Of a stretch of DNA of 64,000 bases, positions 24,716 to 36,033 are shown in pieces; position 1 is the first letter of the stretch, and every line of letters begins with the position of its first letter. The position numbers and the translations under genes are program-made. The notes under the pieces are model-generated. The model did not search any database. It saw only the letters and a list, made by a program, of their open reading frames with translations, and was not told the origin of the DNA. The DNA comes from Calendula officinalis (lineage: Eukaryota; Streptophyta; Magnoliopsida; Asterales; Asteraceae). The stretch spans positions 20,678,974 to 20,742,973 of the forward strand of contig OY970833.1 in the NCBI GenBank assembly GCA_963853835.1, read 5' to 3'.

Positions 24716-26496
24716 ATGCAGCGATGGTGCTCCAAGCTCCGATCACTCGCCGTCCTCGGTTCATCTTCATCATTTCCTAAATCTCAACAAATTTCCTCTC
24801 TCCACCACCATCTCCGCCACCGTCTCTTCCATTCTTCCACCCCAAATCTCCTCACCAAATCCCTAATCAACACTCCTTCTACGATTTCTCCCAATTCTCG
24901 TCCCCTGCTATTCACTTCCCCTTCAGTATTACAAGTTACAACAAGCTCCACTCGCGCTTCTTTACTTCCTCTCTCTGTAAGTTAGGGTTTTTAATTTCGC
25001 TTAACTTTTCATAATTTTGGTATTATATTATGAAAATAGGATCCGAACTCTTAACAATTTGATATCTTAAGCAATTTGATTATTAAGGACAATGTAGGAT
25101 ACACCTTTGCAAATTAGCGAGCTTTAAGCTTTCCCATTGGATACCACTCTTTACTTTTCAATTTCAACATTAACTTGATATATAATTTCAATTTTTGAGT
25201 GAAAGATCTATTAACCACACTGAATTTATAAGAATTTAATCAATTTTTTTTATACAAATTAGAGAAACATTGGTGGTCAATTTGCAACAGCATTCACATC
25301 AATTTTGCATTTGAAAGTGGTCATATTTGTTCTCACAAATAAAATAGTTTTTTTTTATATGTTTGAACATAAGGAGTGAGTTGAAGTATATGGATTCTAT
25401 ATTAGATAATCAAGTCCTTCCCAGTCAAGAAGTTTTGCCAGTTTTACAGGAATTATGAATTTTAAAGTAACCTTTTGTAATTTAATCAACCAGAAAGAGA
25501 ACTGTCTATCATATTTTAGGCCAATGCAAATTTTGATACGGGAATTTTCTATGATTTATAACCAAAGTTAGTTTAGTTTTATGTCTGCATTTATGATCAC
25601 AATTATGGGAGTAACTAATTGTCAACTTGCTTTTTTGTTTTTTAAATGTGATATGACATTTTAGCTTATGACAATTTGTAGTTGATGCAAGTGCGACATC
25701 TTACTTTGAAGCAAAGGAAGAGGAAGTTAAAAAGTAGGCAACCGCCTTCCCCTGTAGTCTCCAAGTTGAAGAAAATCAAAATGAAATCTTATTCGTAAGT
25801 TTTCTTGTTTAAACATCATTATCTAATAATATTAAGAGTTAATTACATAAATGGTCCTTTAGGCTTGTACCATATTACAACTTTGGTCCTATCGTTTAAA
25901 AAATGACACCGATATCCTTATTTTGAAACTATTTTGCACTGATAGTCCTTCAGGCCATACGATGTTAATTTTTTTTTGTTAAGTATACCCTCATGTCATG
26001 TGCATTGCACCATTGCACATGGGGAAACTTAACAGAAAATTTTAACATCCTTTGGCCTAAAGGATTGCCAGTGCAAAATAGTTTCAAAATAAGGATATCA
26101 GTGTCATTATTGAAACAATAGGACCAAAGTTGTAATATGGTTCAAACCTAAAGGACCATTTATGTAATTAACTCTAATATTAAAATATTATTTGTACGCA
26201 AAGCATGAAATCTGGTATTTGATTAGGTCTTTCAAGGGGCGATTTAGGACTATGAATGATGGGCAGATTAGAAGGTGGAAAGAAGGAAAACGACATAATG
26301 CTCATCAAAAGGCATGTTTATAATCTTTAATTTTACATTTTACTTAAATTAGGTTACATTTTATATTAAATTATTAATGGGAGTATTTTTCTGTTGGTTG
26401 ATGCAGTCAAAGATAGCAAAACGTAGAGGCAGACTACCCGCCTTAGTCCCAGCAGCATATGCTAAAGTCATGAAGAAACTCAACTTTTGTGGTTAA
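24716..26496 (+). CDS. Mitochondrial ribosomal protein bL35
   Basis: Four exons: 24716-24976, 25682-25794, 26227-26311, 26407-26496, giving 182 residues. The first about 90 residues are rich in Ser, Arg, His and Leu with few acidic residues, as in a mitochondrial targeting peptide. The mature end carries the bL35 signature: KMKSYSSFKGRFR, then RRWKEGKRHNAH, KRRGRLP and the conserved plant ending AAYAKVMKKLNF. bL35 is a large-subunit protein made in the cytosol and imported. Intron 3 has a GC donor (AAG|GCATGT at 26312), which keeps the family reading across the junction. Intron 2 carries a MITE (25836-26174). Plastid bL35 is less likely because of the C-terminus. Confidence 0.88.
25836..26174. 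mobile_element. 339-bp Mutator-type MITE in the bL35 intron 2
   Basis: Long inverted ends, GAGTTAATTACATAAATGG and its complement, reaching well over 100 bp inward. Perfect 9-bp target duplication TAATATTAA (25827-25835 and 26175-26183). The 9-bp duplication indicates the Mutator superfamily. Family members lie at 29723, 32557 and, more divergent, 33283 and 33531. Confidence 0.9.
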
Positions 26497-27787
26497 AATT
26501 TCATATGTTTTTGCACCTCTCACTATTTCATTGTTTTTTTTTAATCATAAAATCTGGAAATGATATCTTCACCTTGTTACATTAACATAGATATTATTAA
26601 GATTTGACTAATGTTTTTGACAATAATAATATTTGGCTGGAGGTATTTACTATGGATCTCAAGTTTTCAATCAACCCATAATATTGTCTTCTCTCTTTTA
26701 ACCTGTAATATTTGATATGTCAGTTTATTAGCGGTAATACATCATCTAAAATATTGCAATTATATGGAAATTTTGTTTGGATAAAGTCTTTTAAATGAGT
26801 GGCAAAACAAATAAGCAATTACAATAATTTTTAATACTTCCTCCGAGTGATCCACTTTGGGTTTCACTATATTTGAGGCAAAAGATTATAATGAGAGTTA
26901 AATTAGATTAATTGAATAGTTAGTGGGAATGAGTTTTATAATTTTTGAATAAATTAAGGTTAATGATGTTTAAAGGTAAAAAATAAGGATATAAGGGTCA
27001 TTTCACTTTATAAAGTATATAGTTAGTGGGTGTGGAGCGCACTACTTTTTACCAAATAAGGCAAAATTTTAAAGTGTATCACTTATTTTGAATCACCAAA
27101 ATATGGAAAATGTATCACTTATTTTGAATCGGAGGAAGTACATTTACCAAACATAAAACTTTTATAAAATGAATAAAAATTACCGCTAAGTGATAATGAA
27201 GCTAAACTATGCAACAAGTGGATGAGCAATTAGTCAAGCCTTCATGTCCAATCCAATAAATGATTTACCATGATTGTTTTCTTTATTTTGTTACTAAGTA
27301 TGGGTTCAAACTTTAAAGGTAAAATTTATAGTATCAATACCCCATCAAACGTATTAATCAAATGCATATCATAATACACTTTTATAAGTGATTATAATTC
27401 TCTCCATCTTGTTTTTATTCTTGCTTTTATAATCTTCAAGTTCTTTGATTAAATGTTGATAACGCTTTAATTATAGTTATTTTATAAAAAAAAAAAACAA
27501 AATAAATAATGGAAATGAGATCCGTAAGAAAAGTAGAAAACAATAGTGGTATACGATTTGGGTCGGGTATTTGCATAAAATCGAACTGGGCTTAAAATTC
27601 AGGCCCAAATATGGTCTTTTTTGACTTCTGCTTGATTGACAAATTAGTTGACTTCCAAAAAGTCAACAAAACTATTTCTCATCTTCTTAATCTTGATCCT
27701 ATCTTCTCACATCCACACGATACTTTACTCCAAAATGTTTTCTTTCAATCGTCTTCACTCTCCTGATCTATCAACAACAATTCATCA
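26497..27787. other. Intergenic region between bL35 and PLGG1
   Basis: Contains the bL35 3' flank, a Stowaway-like MITE (26837-27138) and then AT-rich sequence. The last 150 bases before the PLGG1 start are pyrimidine-rich (TCTTCTTAATCTTGATCC), as in a plant 5' UTR. No further gene seen. Confidence 0.5.
26837..27138. mobile_element. Stowaway-like MITE
   Basis: Ends CTTCCTCCG and CGGAGGAAG, flanked by TA on each side (26835-26836 and 27139-27140), as for Tc1/mariner-derived Stowaway elements. Internal sequence is shared with 53321-53635, for example the phrase AAAAGATTATAATGA. Confidence 0.8.
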
Positions 27788-30700
27788 ATGGCTACCGCAT
27801 CCTCTGTTTCCTGGAACTATCTCCCCAAAAACCGCCATCAACGTTTAACCACTGCTTCATCCCCAATTTCTTCAAAACATTTACACAACAAAACCTCAGT
27901 AAATTCATCGCTCAAAGCTACCAGAAATTCCCCAATTTCTGCTCCAATGACGGTTCACGGATCTCGATGCAATTTTTTGCAACCGGATTCTCGAAGAATT
28001 CACTCTAATCGGGTCGGGTTGCTGAGATCGGCAGGCTCGGATAGCAGCATTACTTCCAATATACTGCAAACCGTATGTGAAAATGCCTCACTGAATTTCA
28101 ATTTTATTAAATTAGGTTAATTAAGTGATAATTAAGATGAAAATGCCTCACGGAATATCAATTTTATTAAATTTAGGTTAATTAAGTGATAATTAAGATG
28201 GAAATGCCTCACTGAATATCAATTTTGTTAAATTTAGGTTAATTAGTGATAATTAAGATGATTTGTGTTTCCATTTTTAGGTATTGGGAGTAGGACATTT
28301 GGTTGTTTCACTTGGGATCATACTAGCAATGGATAAATACTTAAAAGAAGCTTTTGTTGCAGCTGCAATTAAGTTTCCAAGTGCACTTTTTGGGATGTTT
28401 TGTATATTCAGTGTTCTTGTTGTTCTTGATGTTACTGTTCCAGCTGCTGCTAATGGTTTGGTCAACTTTTTTGAACCTGCACTTTTGTTCATTCAAAGAT
28501 GGCTGCCATTGTTTTATGTTCCATCTTTGGTCATTTTGCCTCTTGCTATTCAAGATATTCCTGCAGCTTCAGGCCTCAAAATCTGTTTCATTTTAGGTAA
28601 CATCAAAAAAAAAATATTATTTTTTTCGAATTTTTTTAATTTTTTTAATTTTTTTTTTTGGCATACAGTTGGAGGGTGGTTAGCTTCACTTGCAGTTGCA
28701 GGATATGCAGCTATAGCAGTTAGAAAAATGGTTAAAACAGAAATGATTGCTGCTGAACCTATGACAAAACCGTCACCTTTTTCTTCACTGGAAATTGGTG
28801 TTTGGAGTGTGATTTCTGTTGCATCATTTGTTGGAGCCCTAAAATACCCTGATTTACTTAAAACTAGTGCTAGAACATGTTTGCCATTCTTGTTAGGATC
28901 TACTGTCTTAGGTTACATGGTTGGTTCAGGGTAAAATTCCTTAATTACCCTTACCTTAAATCTTATGGGTTAACAATATTCATTTAAGAACGGGTCGATT
29001 TAGGTAAACGGGTCAAACAGGCTGAAAAATGTGTATTTTTAAGCCACAGAACCTTCTCAAATGATTTATTTAATAAAATGATTAATATTGCAGTAATTTA
29101 TTACACAAATAGTCCTTAATTTGGAAAGTTGTAACATCAATGGTCCCTAGAAACTTAATGACCTATCTAGCTTTAGGGACCCTTTAATGTTACAAGTTTC
29201 AAAATTCTGGACTATCATGTAATGAAAAAAAGTCGAGGGACGAAATACGTAATTTATATACAAACCAAAGTGACATGTTATGCAAGTGATCGGGTCAAAC
29301 TGACCCGACCTGTTTTGACCCGTTACCCAACCCGCCCATTTTGCCACCTCTAAATCTGTTCAATTTCAGGTTACCGTCTGCACTGAAGAAGGTTTTTCAT
29401 CCAATCATCTGTTGTGCACTTGCAGCAGATCTTGCAGCATTTGCTTTTGGATATTTTTCCAAATCTGGACTTTATCCAATTTTGGGTGTGTATTTTTCTA
29501 GTCTTCTTACATGCATAACATGTTTGCTTATGTGGCATTTTAATTATTTTTTTTATGTGTAATATTTGAGTGCAGGATATTACCTTACAAAAGTGTCCTC
29601 AAATCCTGGAGCTGGTGACATTTTAATGGGGTTTCTGGGTTCAGTTATCCTCTCCTTTGCCTTCTCAATGTTCAAACAAAGAAAGGTAATGAAATGACAC
29701 ATATAAATCATATTAAAATAAGGAGTAAATTACACAAATGGTCCTTTAGGTTTGTACCATATTACATATTTTGTCCTTTACTTTCATAAATTACACTGGT
29801 AGTCATTTTTTCTAAAACTATCGACACATTTGGTCCTTTATCTAAATAAGCGTTAACTTTTCCCGTCAAACAGACGGGTTTTTATGGGTTTCAAATTGGT
29901 GAAAGGAAAGAGAAAAGGACAGAAATCACATACTTGACAGGAAAAATAAACGTCTGTTTGGGTAAAGGACCAAACGTGTCAATAGTTTCAGAAATACGGA
30001 CTATCAGTGTAATTTATGAAACTAAAGGACCAAATATGTAATATGGTACAAACCTAAAGGACCATTTGTGTAATTTACTCTAAAATAATTTTTTTTACTG
30101 AAATGCTAATATTAAAAGTGTTAATTTTCTGATTTTTGGGCAGCTTGTTAAACGACATGCAGCTGAAATCTTCACATCAATCACAATAGCAACTTTATTC
30201 TCTTTATATTCAACTGCATTTATGGGCCGACTTGTTGGGCTGGAACCAACTTTAACCATATCTATTCTACCCAGATGTATTACAGTTGCACTTGCTCTCA
30301 GCATTGTCTCCCTTTTTGAAGGTATTATTACTATTTACTACCTCCTTTTTGAACATGTATTTTTACAATTTTACCCCTGAAAATCGTCTTGTCCACATAG
30401 GCGCCAACTCATCACTAACTGCTGCTGCTGTTGTGTTGACTGGTCTTATTGGAGCAAACTTTGTTCAAGCGGTTCTTGATAAGCTTAAATTTGATGATCC
30501 TATTGCTCGTGGGATTGCAACTGCATCTAGGTATATATTGTTTTTGACCCGTTTGAGATAAAACACAACATAACCCGACCCGACCCGTTCATGAGTAAAT
30601 GAGTTGAAATTGTGTCCTCTAGTCTTGAGGTTGTTCATATTTGCACCTAATTTGAAATATGTTGATTTTTATTTTTATTTTTATATATTATTTATTTATT

Positions 30701-30869
30701 TATATTTTGTTGTTGTAGTGCACATGGGTTGGGAACAGCAGCATTATCAGCAAAAGAACCAGAGGCCCTGCCATTTTGTGCAATTGCATACGGGCTAACG
30801 GGTATTTTTGGGTCATTAGTTTGCTCGGTTCCACTTGTTCGACAGAGCTTACTTGCTATTGTTGGCTGA
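27788..30869 (+). CDS. PLGG1: Plastidal glycolate/glycerate translocator 1, chloroplastic
   Basis: Eight exons: 27788-28072, 28281-28596, 28669-28930, 29370-29485, 29576-29685, 30144-30321, 30401-30530, 30719-30869. All phases join to a 515-residue protein, close to the usual length of plant PLGG1 (about 510). Residues 1-80 are Ser/Thr/Arg-rich, a chloroplast transit peptide. The rest is a run of hydrophobic helices: an LrgA-like half (LGVGHLVVSLGIILAMDKYL) and an LrgB half with SITIATLFSLYSTAFMGRL and the conserved ARGIATASSAHGLGTAALS. PLGG1 sits in the inner envelope, exporting glycolate and importing glycerate for photorespiration. Intron 1 carries three tandem repeats, introns 3 and 5 hold transposon sequence, and the gene faces phosphoribulokinase tail to tail. 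Confidence 0.95.
28081..28262. repeat. Three 60/61-bp tandem repeats in PLGG1 intron 1
   Basis: Units begin AAATGCCTCAC at 28081, 28141 and 28202 and differ by a few bases. They fill almost the whole intron, starting 8 bases after the donor. The intron seems to have grown by slippage or unequal exchange. Confidence 0.9.
28984..29352. repeat. Transposon-derived sequence in PLGG1 intron 3
   Basis: CGGGTCAA / TTGACCCG-type words flank the intron, ending in CCCGCCCATTTTGCCACCTC. This resembles one end of the hAT-like elements with GGTGGCAA termini, another of which starts near 63737. Between about 29095 and 29265 is a partial, decayed copy of the ACAAATAGTCC family of MITE. Exact limits are not clear. 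Confidence 0.5.
29723..30080. mobile_element. 358-bp Mutator-type MITE in PLGG1 intron 5
   Basis: Ends GAGTAAATTACACAAATGG and the complement. The target duplication TAAAATAAG/TAAAATAAT matches at 8 of 9 bases (29714-29722, 30081-30089). Same family as 25836-26174 and 32557-32927. Confidence 0.85.
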
Positions 30870-32179
30870 AAAGAATCAGTTATTTTTTTGTTGTGTATTT
30901 ACTTTTTTTGATTTCTGTAAATCTGTAAAATGTGTTGCAATTTGTTGGGGCCCTAGGTGAAAGACTGATGTTGGGCTTCTATCCTAATTGTAAAAATAAA
31001 TATCAATGGAAGAAGTATAAAATATTTGTTGAATTAAGTACTCATTTAAATATGACTTTTTTCTATGGGAATTCATTTCTGCATCACAATTTTTACTTTC
31101 TATACCACACAGTATAAATTTTACACCTAACTGTACAAGCATGTCATGCAGTAATTGTGGTAGATGATATAAAAGTTGTGGTATGAAAATCACTCCCTTT
31201 TTTCTATCATGGGTTCCAATTTAAATATTTTTTATAATCTTGGCCTACTATGAATTCATGCCAGGGCCTCTAGTGTGTGTTAAAGTAAATAAGAGTAACG
31301 ATTAGAATTTCGTGACTGTTCAATAATGACTTGAAAATTAACCTAGTTTCATTTTCGTCATAAACTTATATAATTTTTTTAATTTTTTTATGTATTCATA
31401 TTTCTAGTTGTTAGTTTGTTACCATCTTTTGCAAAGAACAAAAATTGTCTTATATCATAACAAATCCACTTTATTTGCTAAAAATATATCAACAAGTGAA
31501 TATAAGTTTTTTTTTTCTCTCATTTAATAGAAGTTCTTATATTTTGGACTCTCTTTAATATGTTTAACATGTTTCGCATTTACCTTTTTTAATTTTTATC
31601 CATATATTTTGTACTGATTATAAAAAAAGATTAACGCTATACCTAGGATAAGAGGTTTTTGAACTTATTAGTTTAATAAATTCAAATAAGCTTGAAAATT
31701 GAAGTCTATTTAAACTTATTAAACTAATAAGCTAAAAAGTCCTTTAAATAAGTTTTCCCAAATATGCTCAAGTTTGGATTTTTGCTAGAGGTGCAGTTTG
31801 GTCCGGTTCGGTTTTGGGTAAAACCGAAACGAAACAGAAAATTTTGGTTTTTGGAAATTCAAACCCAAAATTTTAATATTTGATGTCAGACATAGTTTAT
31901 TTTGCAAATTTATAATCAAGTTTTGCAGAACTAACCGAAATGAACAGATAACCACATTGAAATTTCAAGGGCTATTAAGAATAAAGAAATCTCATATGTG
32001 TGATTATTGTTTTAGAGAGAGTTAATTTCAATCTTGACTGCTGTAATTAGATTTTAAAGACGACTTGTTTATAAGAATTTGATTCCGTATATTACAGATC
32101 TCCACGAATTCAACTAAATACATACGCAATTTTACATGGAAAAAAAAAAGGTTGTAAATATCAAATGACTTTTTTGATT
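30870..32179. other. Convergent intergenic region between PLGG1 and PRK
   Basis: Holds the 3' flanks of both genes. A CCGGTTCGGTTTTGGGTAAA-type repeat fragment lies at about 31785-31865. Otherwise the region is AT-rich with no coding sequence I can support. Confidence 0.5.
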
Positions 32180-35100
32180 CTAAGCTTTTGTAGCTTCCAT
32201 TGGAGCTGAAGCTTTGCTGGCTGTGATTTGTTCAAAAAGGTCCCGAATTTTCAAACCAACAATGGTTTGAAAAAGACCAGTTCCATTGTTACTACCAGGA
32301 AAATCAGAATGTTTCAACATTTGTTGAGTAATTTCTCCATAAAATTTGGTTGAAATGTTGCTTAAATGGCTTTCAACATAAATCAGTTCATCTAGTCTGT
32401 CAAATTGTCCATCCATCTCCAACACAGATACCTAAAAGGTCAAAATCAAAATAATATTAGTCATGTAAAATGAAAATTAAACCGTAAAATATAACCCCAA
32501 TTGACAAATTTTATAAGTAAAAAGATGGATATTGTGACGTGTATAAATATGATAATCGAGTAAATTACACAAATGGTCCTTTAGGTTTGTACCATATTAC
32601 ATATTTGGTCCTTTAGTTTCATGAATTGCAATGATAGTCCTTATTTTATTTCTGAAACTATTGACACGTTTGGTCCTTTAGCTAAACAGATGTTAACTTT
32701 TTCCGTCAAGTATGGTCACGTGCGATACACGAGCACGAGGGGGAAAATGACAAATTTACCCCCTCGTGCATCACAAGTGACCATACTTGGCAGGAAAAAT
32801 ACACGTCTGTTAAGCTCTAAACGTGTCAATAGTTTCAAAAATAAGGATTATCGGTGTAATTTATGAAACTAAAGGACCAAATATGTAATATGGTACAAAC
32901 CTAAAGGACCATTTGTATAATTTACTGTATGATAATTTGTAAAAATTACCTCATGATCATAGTAAGTATCAGGGCCATATGCAAATTTGATACCAGGGTA
33001 AGAACAAGTGAGTTTCCTCCCACATGGAATCCATGAGATTGTGGACCCCTCATCAAACAAGTAAACAGGGCTGAAATATTTCACTCCTTCTTTCATTATC
33101 AGTTTCACTCTCAATACTTTTCCCTCATTGTCATCTGGAATTAGCTGAGTTGGCAATACTTCTATAACTGCATCTGCATATTGCTTTTGTGGGTCTGCAA
33201 CATCAAAACGTGGGTCAATTGGTTGGGTCACGGGTCAAAATGGGTTCAAGCGGGTTGGGCGAATTGTTTTTTGTACATTTTAGAGTAAATTACACGAAAG
33301 GTCCATGTGGTTTATCACTTATTACATTCGTCGTTTTTTTATCTTCGCTTTATTACAAAAGGCCATAAGGGTATTTTGGTCATTTAAAAAAATTTAAGGA
33401 CTGTAGGGACCATGGGTGTAATAAAGTCTATACACCAGGGATATCAAGTGTAATAAACAAAGTTCAATGACTGAGGTTGTAATTAGTGATATACCACAAG
33501 GACCTCCCGTATAATTTACTCTACATTTAAGAGTAAATTACAAGGAAGGTTCCCGTGGTATACCACTTATTACAGCCTTAGTCCCTGAACTTCATTTATT
33601 ACACTGGAAGTCCTTACTTTATATATTTTGTTACACCCATGGTCTCTGCTGCCCTCAAATTTTTTTAAATGACCAAAATACCTTTATGGACTTTTGTAAT
33701 AAAGCAAAGATAAAGGACTTTGAATATAATGAGTGATAAACCACAGGACCATCCGTGAAATTTATTACTTCCTTCGATTCAAAATAAGTGATACAATTTC
33801 CTTTTTGGGGTGATTCAAAATAAGTGATACACTTTCCTAAAATTATCTTATTTGGCAAAAAATAATAGGAGCCACACCCACTAACTATCAATTAACAGAA
33901 TAAATTTCACGGATGGTCCATGTGGTTTATCACTTATTACATTCAAAGTCTTTTATCTTTGCTTTATTACAAAAGTCCATAAGGGTATTTTGGTCATTAA
34001 AAAAAATTGAGGACAGCATGGACCATGGGTGTAACAAAGTGTATACACTAGGGACTTTTAGTGTAATAAATGAAGTTCAGGGACTAAAGTTGTAATAAGT
34101 GGTATACCACAGGGACCTTTGGTGTAATTTACTCCTACATTTTATTTTACTTGTAATTAGAATAATGCAAAAATATAACCCAAATTGACCCATTTGTGAG
34201 TAATCGGGTCCAAATTGCAACCTCTTATGCATATATGGTTTTGATATTACATGCTAGGAAATTTACATATGCTAAAAGGGTTGAAACAATTGTACAACTA
34301 TTGGAGCGGAAAGTACAACTAACAGAGTGCAAGTTTACCGATAAAAGCATCAAAATCTGGCTTTCTGGCCTCAATACTAGCTTTGATACTTTCAAGGCTG
34401 TGTCCTCTCTCTGCCATATCCCTCTGAAATTAACGGAAACAGTTAGTACAAACCCGGATGCAGTCGGTACAACTACTCATTGCATTTCAATCCAAGTATC
34501 CAAACTTAAATAAACACAATATTGATGATTTAACAATACCTGAATTTTCCATGCAAATTTAACATCGTTGCTGATGTCCAAATAGATACTGAAGTCCAAG
34601 AGGTCTCTTACTCTCTCATCGTACCTACATATATTTCATACAAAACTTATATAACTAATTCCACCACTAAACTATGATTATTTAGATAATTAAATGTTTG
34701 AGTGTGAGAAAAATTCTCTATATATATAAGGAATTAATAAACTCTCGAATAACTTTATAGAGCATTTACCACATGGTCATTGGAAGATACCAAAACGACC
34801 ATCACAATAATTAGGTTGTGTACATCACGGGCATAAGTTCAACTATCTGGGGAGCCCTTATAACGAGTATACTCTTTTAAAGAATTTTTTTAAGAATTAC
34901 TCCCTCCGTCCTATAAAAAAGTTTATATTTTATTTGGGCACTATCTTTAAGGAGATAGTTAGTGGTGGGATTCTTTGTAATACTTTTAATTAAAATATAA
35001 GGTTAGATTGGAGAGAGAAAATGTTTTATTGGTGAAATGATTGGTAATAATATTATTTTATTAGGTGGGCCCCCAAATTTGAGAAATGTAAACTTTTTTG

Positions 35101-36033
35101 TGGGACAAAATTTTAAGGAGAAATGTAAATGTTTTTGTGGGACGGAGAGAGTAATAAATAAAATGACTGAAAAGTGACATTTTTGAAAGAAAACAAATTA
35201 GAGACGTTTTGCTCTCAAAATAATTACTTGTATATTACACTCAGTTTTGTTGCAACCTCAGTAAAACTAATTATCCAAAACTGATTTTTTAACCCTTAAT
35301 ATAATCAGAAGCATGATCTTTTTATTTGTCCAAAGTCCAAACATTTGCATACTCAGTCAATTCCAAAACGTAAATCCAAACACCCCTAACCAAATACCAT
35401 TGGGTTAACAAGATCTATTAAGTAAAGGCCATATACAACTTTTTGTTTACACTACACATTGAAATAATTATAAAAAAGTCCATCAACTTACATTGGGTGT
35501 AAACCTTCAATAACAAGGATCTTAGGTGGTTTAATGAGCTCAGGAGGATCCAAAAGACCACTAACATGATTATAAATAGGTTTATCAACAGCAATTCCAT
35601 CTTTAAGAGCCTTAACTTGTTCATACATAAGATCAAAATTATTAGCCCTTGGATCAAGTGCTGTCACACCTTCCACTTTCCTTCCCGTTCGATCCAACGA
35701 ATGATAATCATCCAAACAAATAACGGTTGTTGTATCACTTATCAACGTGTTTGAATCCGGATTGCCACCCCGTGGTGGCTCCGCTGCACCGCCAAACACA
35801 CTAGTTAACCTCCTCATGAAAGTACTCTTCCCACACCCTGAGTCTGCTGCTAGTCCAATTACTATTGTGCCCCCTGCACATCTTATTTCGTTACTTCTCG
35901 CCCTGCCCTTATTCGTCTTTTTATTGAAGAACAACACTTGTTTTTGATGGATTTTTAAGTTGGTTTTTGTGGGTGTTGAGATTGAACATGTTGAGTTGAG
36001 AGATTGAACAGTGTATACTGTGGACACTGCCAT
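32180..36033 (-). CDS. PRK: Phosphoribulokinase, chloroplastic
   Basis: Five exons on the minus strand: 36033-35492, 34624-34540, 34423-34339, 33194-32950, 32431-32180, joining to 402 residues, the normal precursor length. I chose the ATG at 36033 (MAVSTVYTVQ), not 36051, because it gives a typical Ser/Thr-rich transit peptide. The enzyme phosphorylates ribulose 5-phosphate to ribulose 1,5-bisphosphate in the Calvin cycle in the stroma. The P-loop reads GLAADSGCGKST. Its Cys and the one in VICLDDYH are the pair known to be switched by thioredoxin. GLHPMYDERVRDLLDFSIYL and RDMAERGHSLESIKASIEAR are family hallmarks. Introns 3 and 4 are filled with MITEs, while exons and splice sites look intact. 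Confidence 0.97.
32557..32927. mobile_element. 371-bp Mutator-type MITE in PRK intron 4
   Basis: Perfect 9-bp target duplication TATGATAAT (32548-32556 and 32928-32936). Ends are GAGTAAATTACACAAATGG and its near complement, with the last base of the right end changed. It almost fills the intron between exons 4 and 5. Confidence 0.88.
33283..33521. mobile_element. 239-bp Mutator-type MITE in PRK intron 3 (subfamily 2)
   Basis: Starts GAGTAAATTACACG and ends TATAATTTACTC. Flanked by TACATTTTA (33274-33282) and TACATTTAA (33522-33530), a 9-bp duplication with one mismatch. The interior differs from the 25836 subfamily (ATGTGGTTTATCACTTATTAC) but the terminal decamers are shared. Confidence 0.85.
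33531..34135. mobile_element. Composite inverted pair of MITEs in PRK intron 3
   Basis: Starts GAGTAAATTACAAGG right after the second TACATTTAA and ends TAATTTACTCC before a third TACATTTTA (34136-34144). The left arm (33531-33763) and right arm (about 33900-34135) are inverted copies of the 33283 subfamily: the left arm ends CCGTGAAATTTA and the right begins TAAATTTCACGG. A truncated Stowaway-like piece lies between them. Transcribed, this would fold into a long hairpin. Confidence 0.75.
33768..33897. mobile_element. Truncated Stowaway-like MITE between the inverted arms
   Basis: Begins CTTCCTTCGATTCAAAATAAG after TA and contains the phrase AAAATAAGTGATACACTTTCC. It ends in CCACACCCACTAACTATC without the expected opposite terminus. 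It matches one end of 53321-53635 in inverted orientation. Confidence 0.65.
34900..35151. mobile_element. Stowaway MITE in PRK intron 1
   Basis: Ends CTCCCTCCGTCC and GGACGGAGAGAG with flanking TA (34898-34899 and 35152-35153). CTCCCTCCGT is the hallmark terminus of plant Stowaway elements. About 252 bp, without coding capacity. Confidence 0.88.

Noticed and set aside
24716..26496. Plastid ribosomal protein bL35
   Set aside because: The C-terminal AAYAKVMKKLNF and leader composition fit the plant mitochondrial form better than the plastid form.
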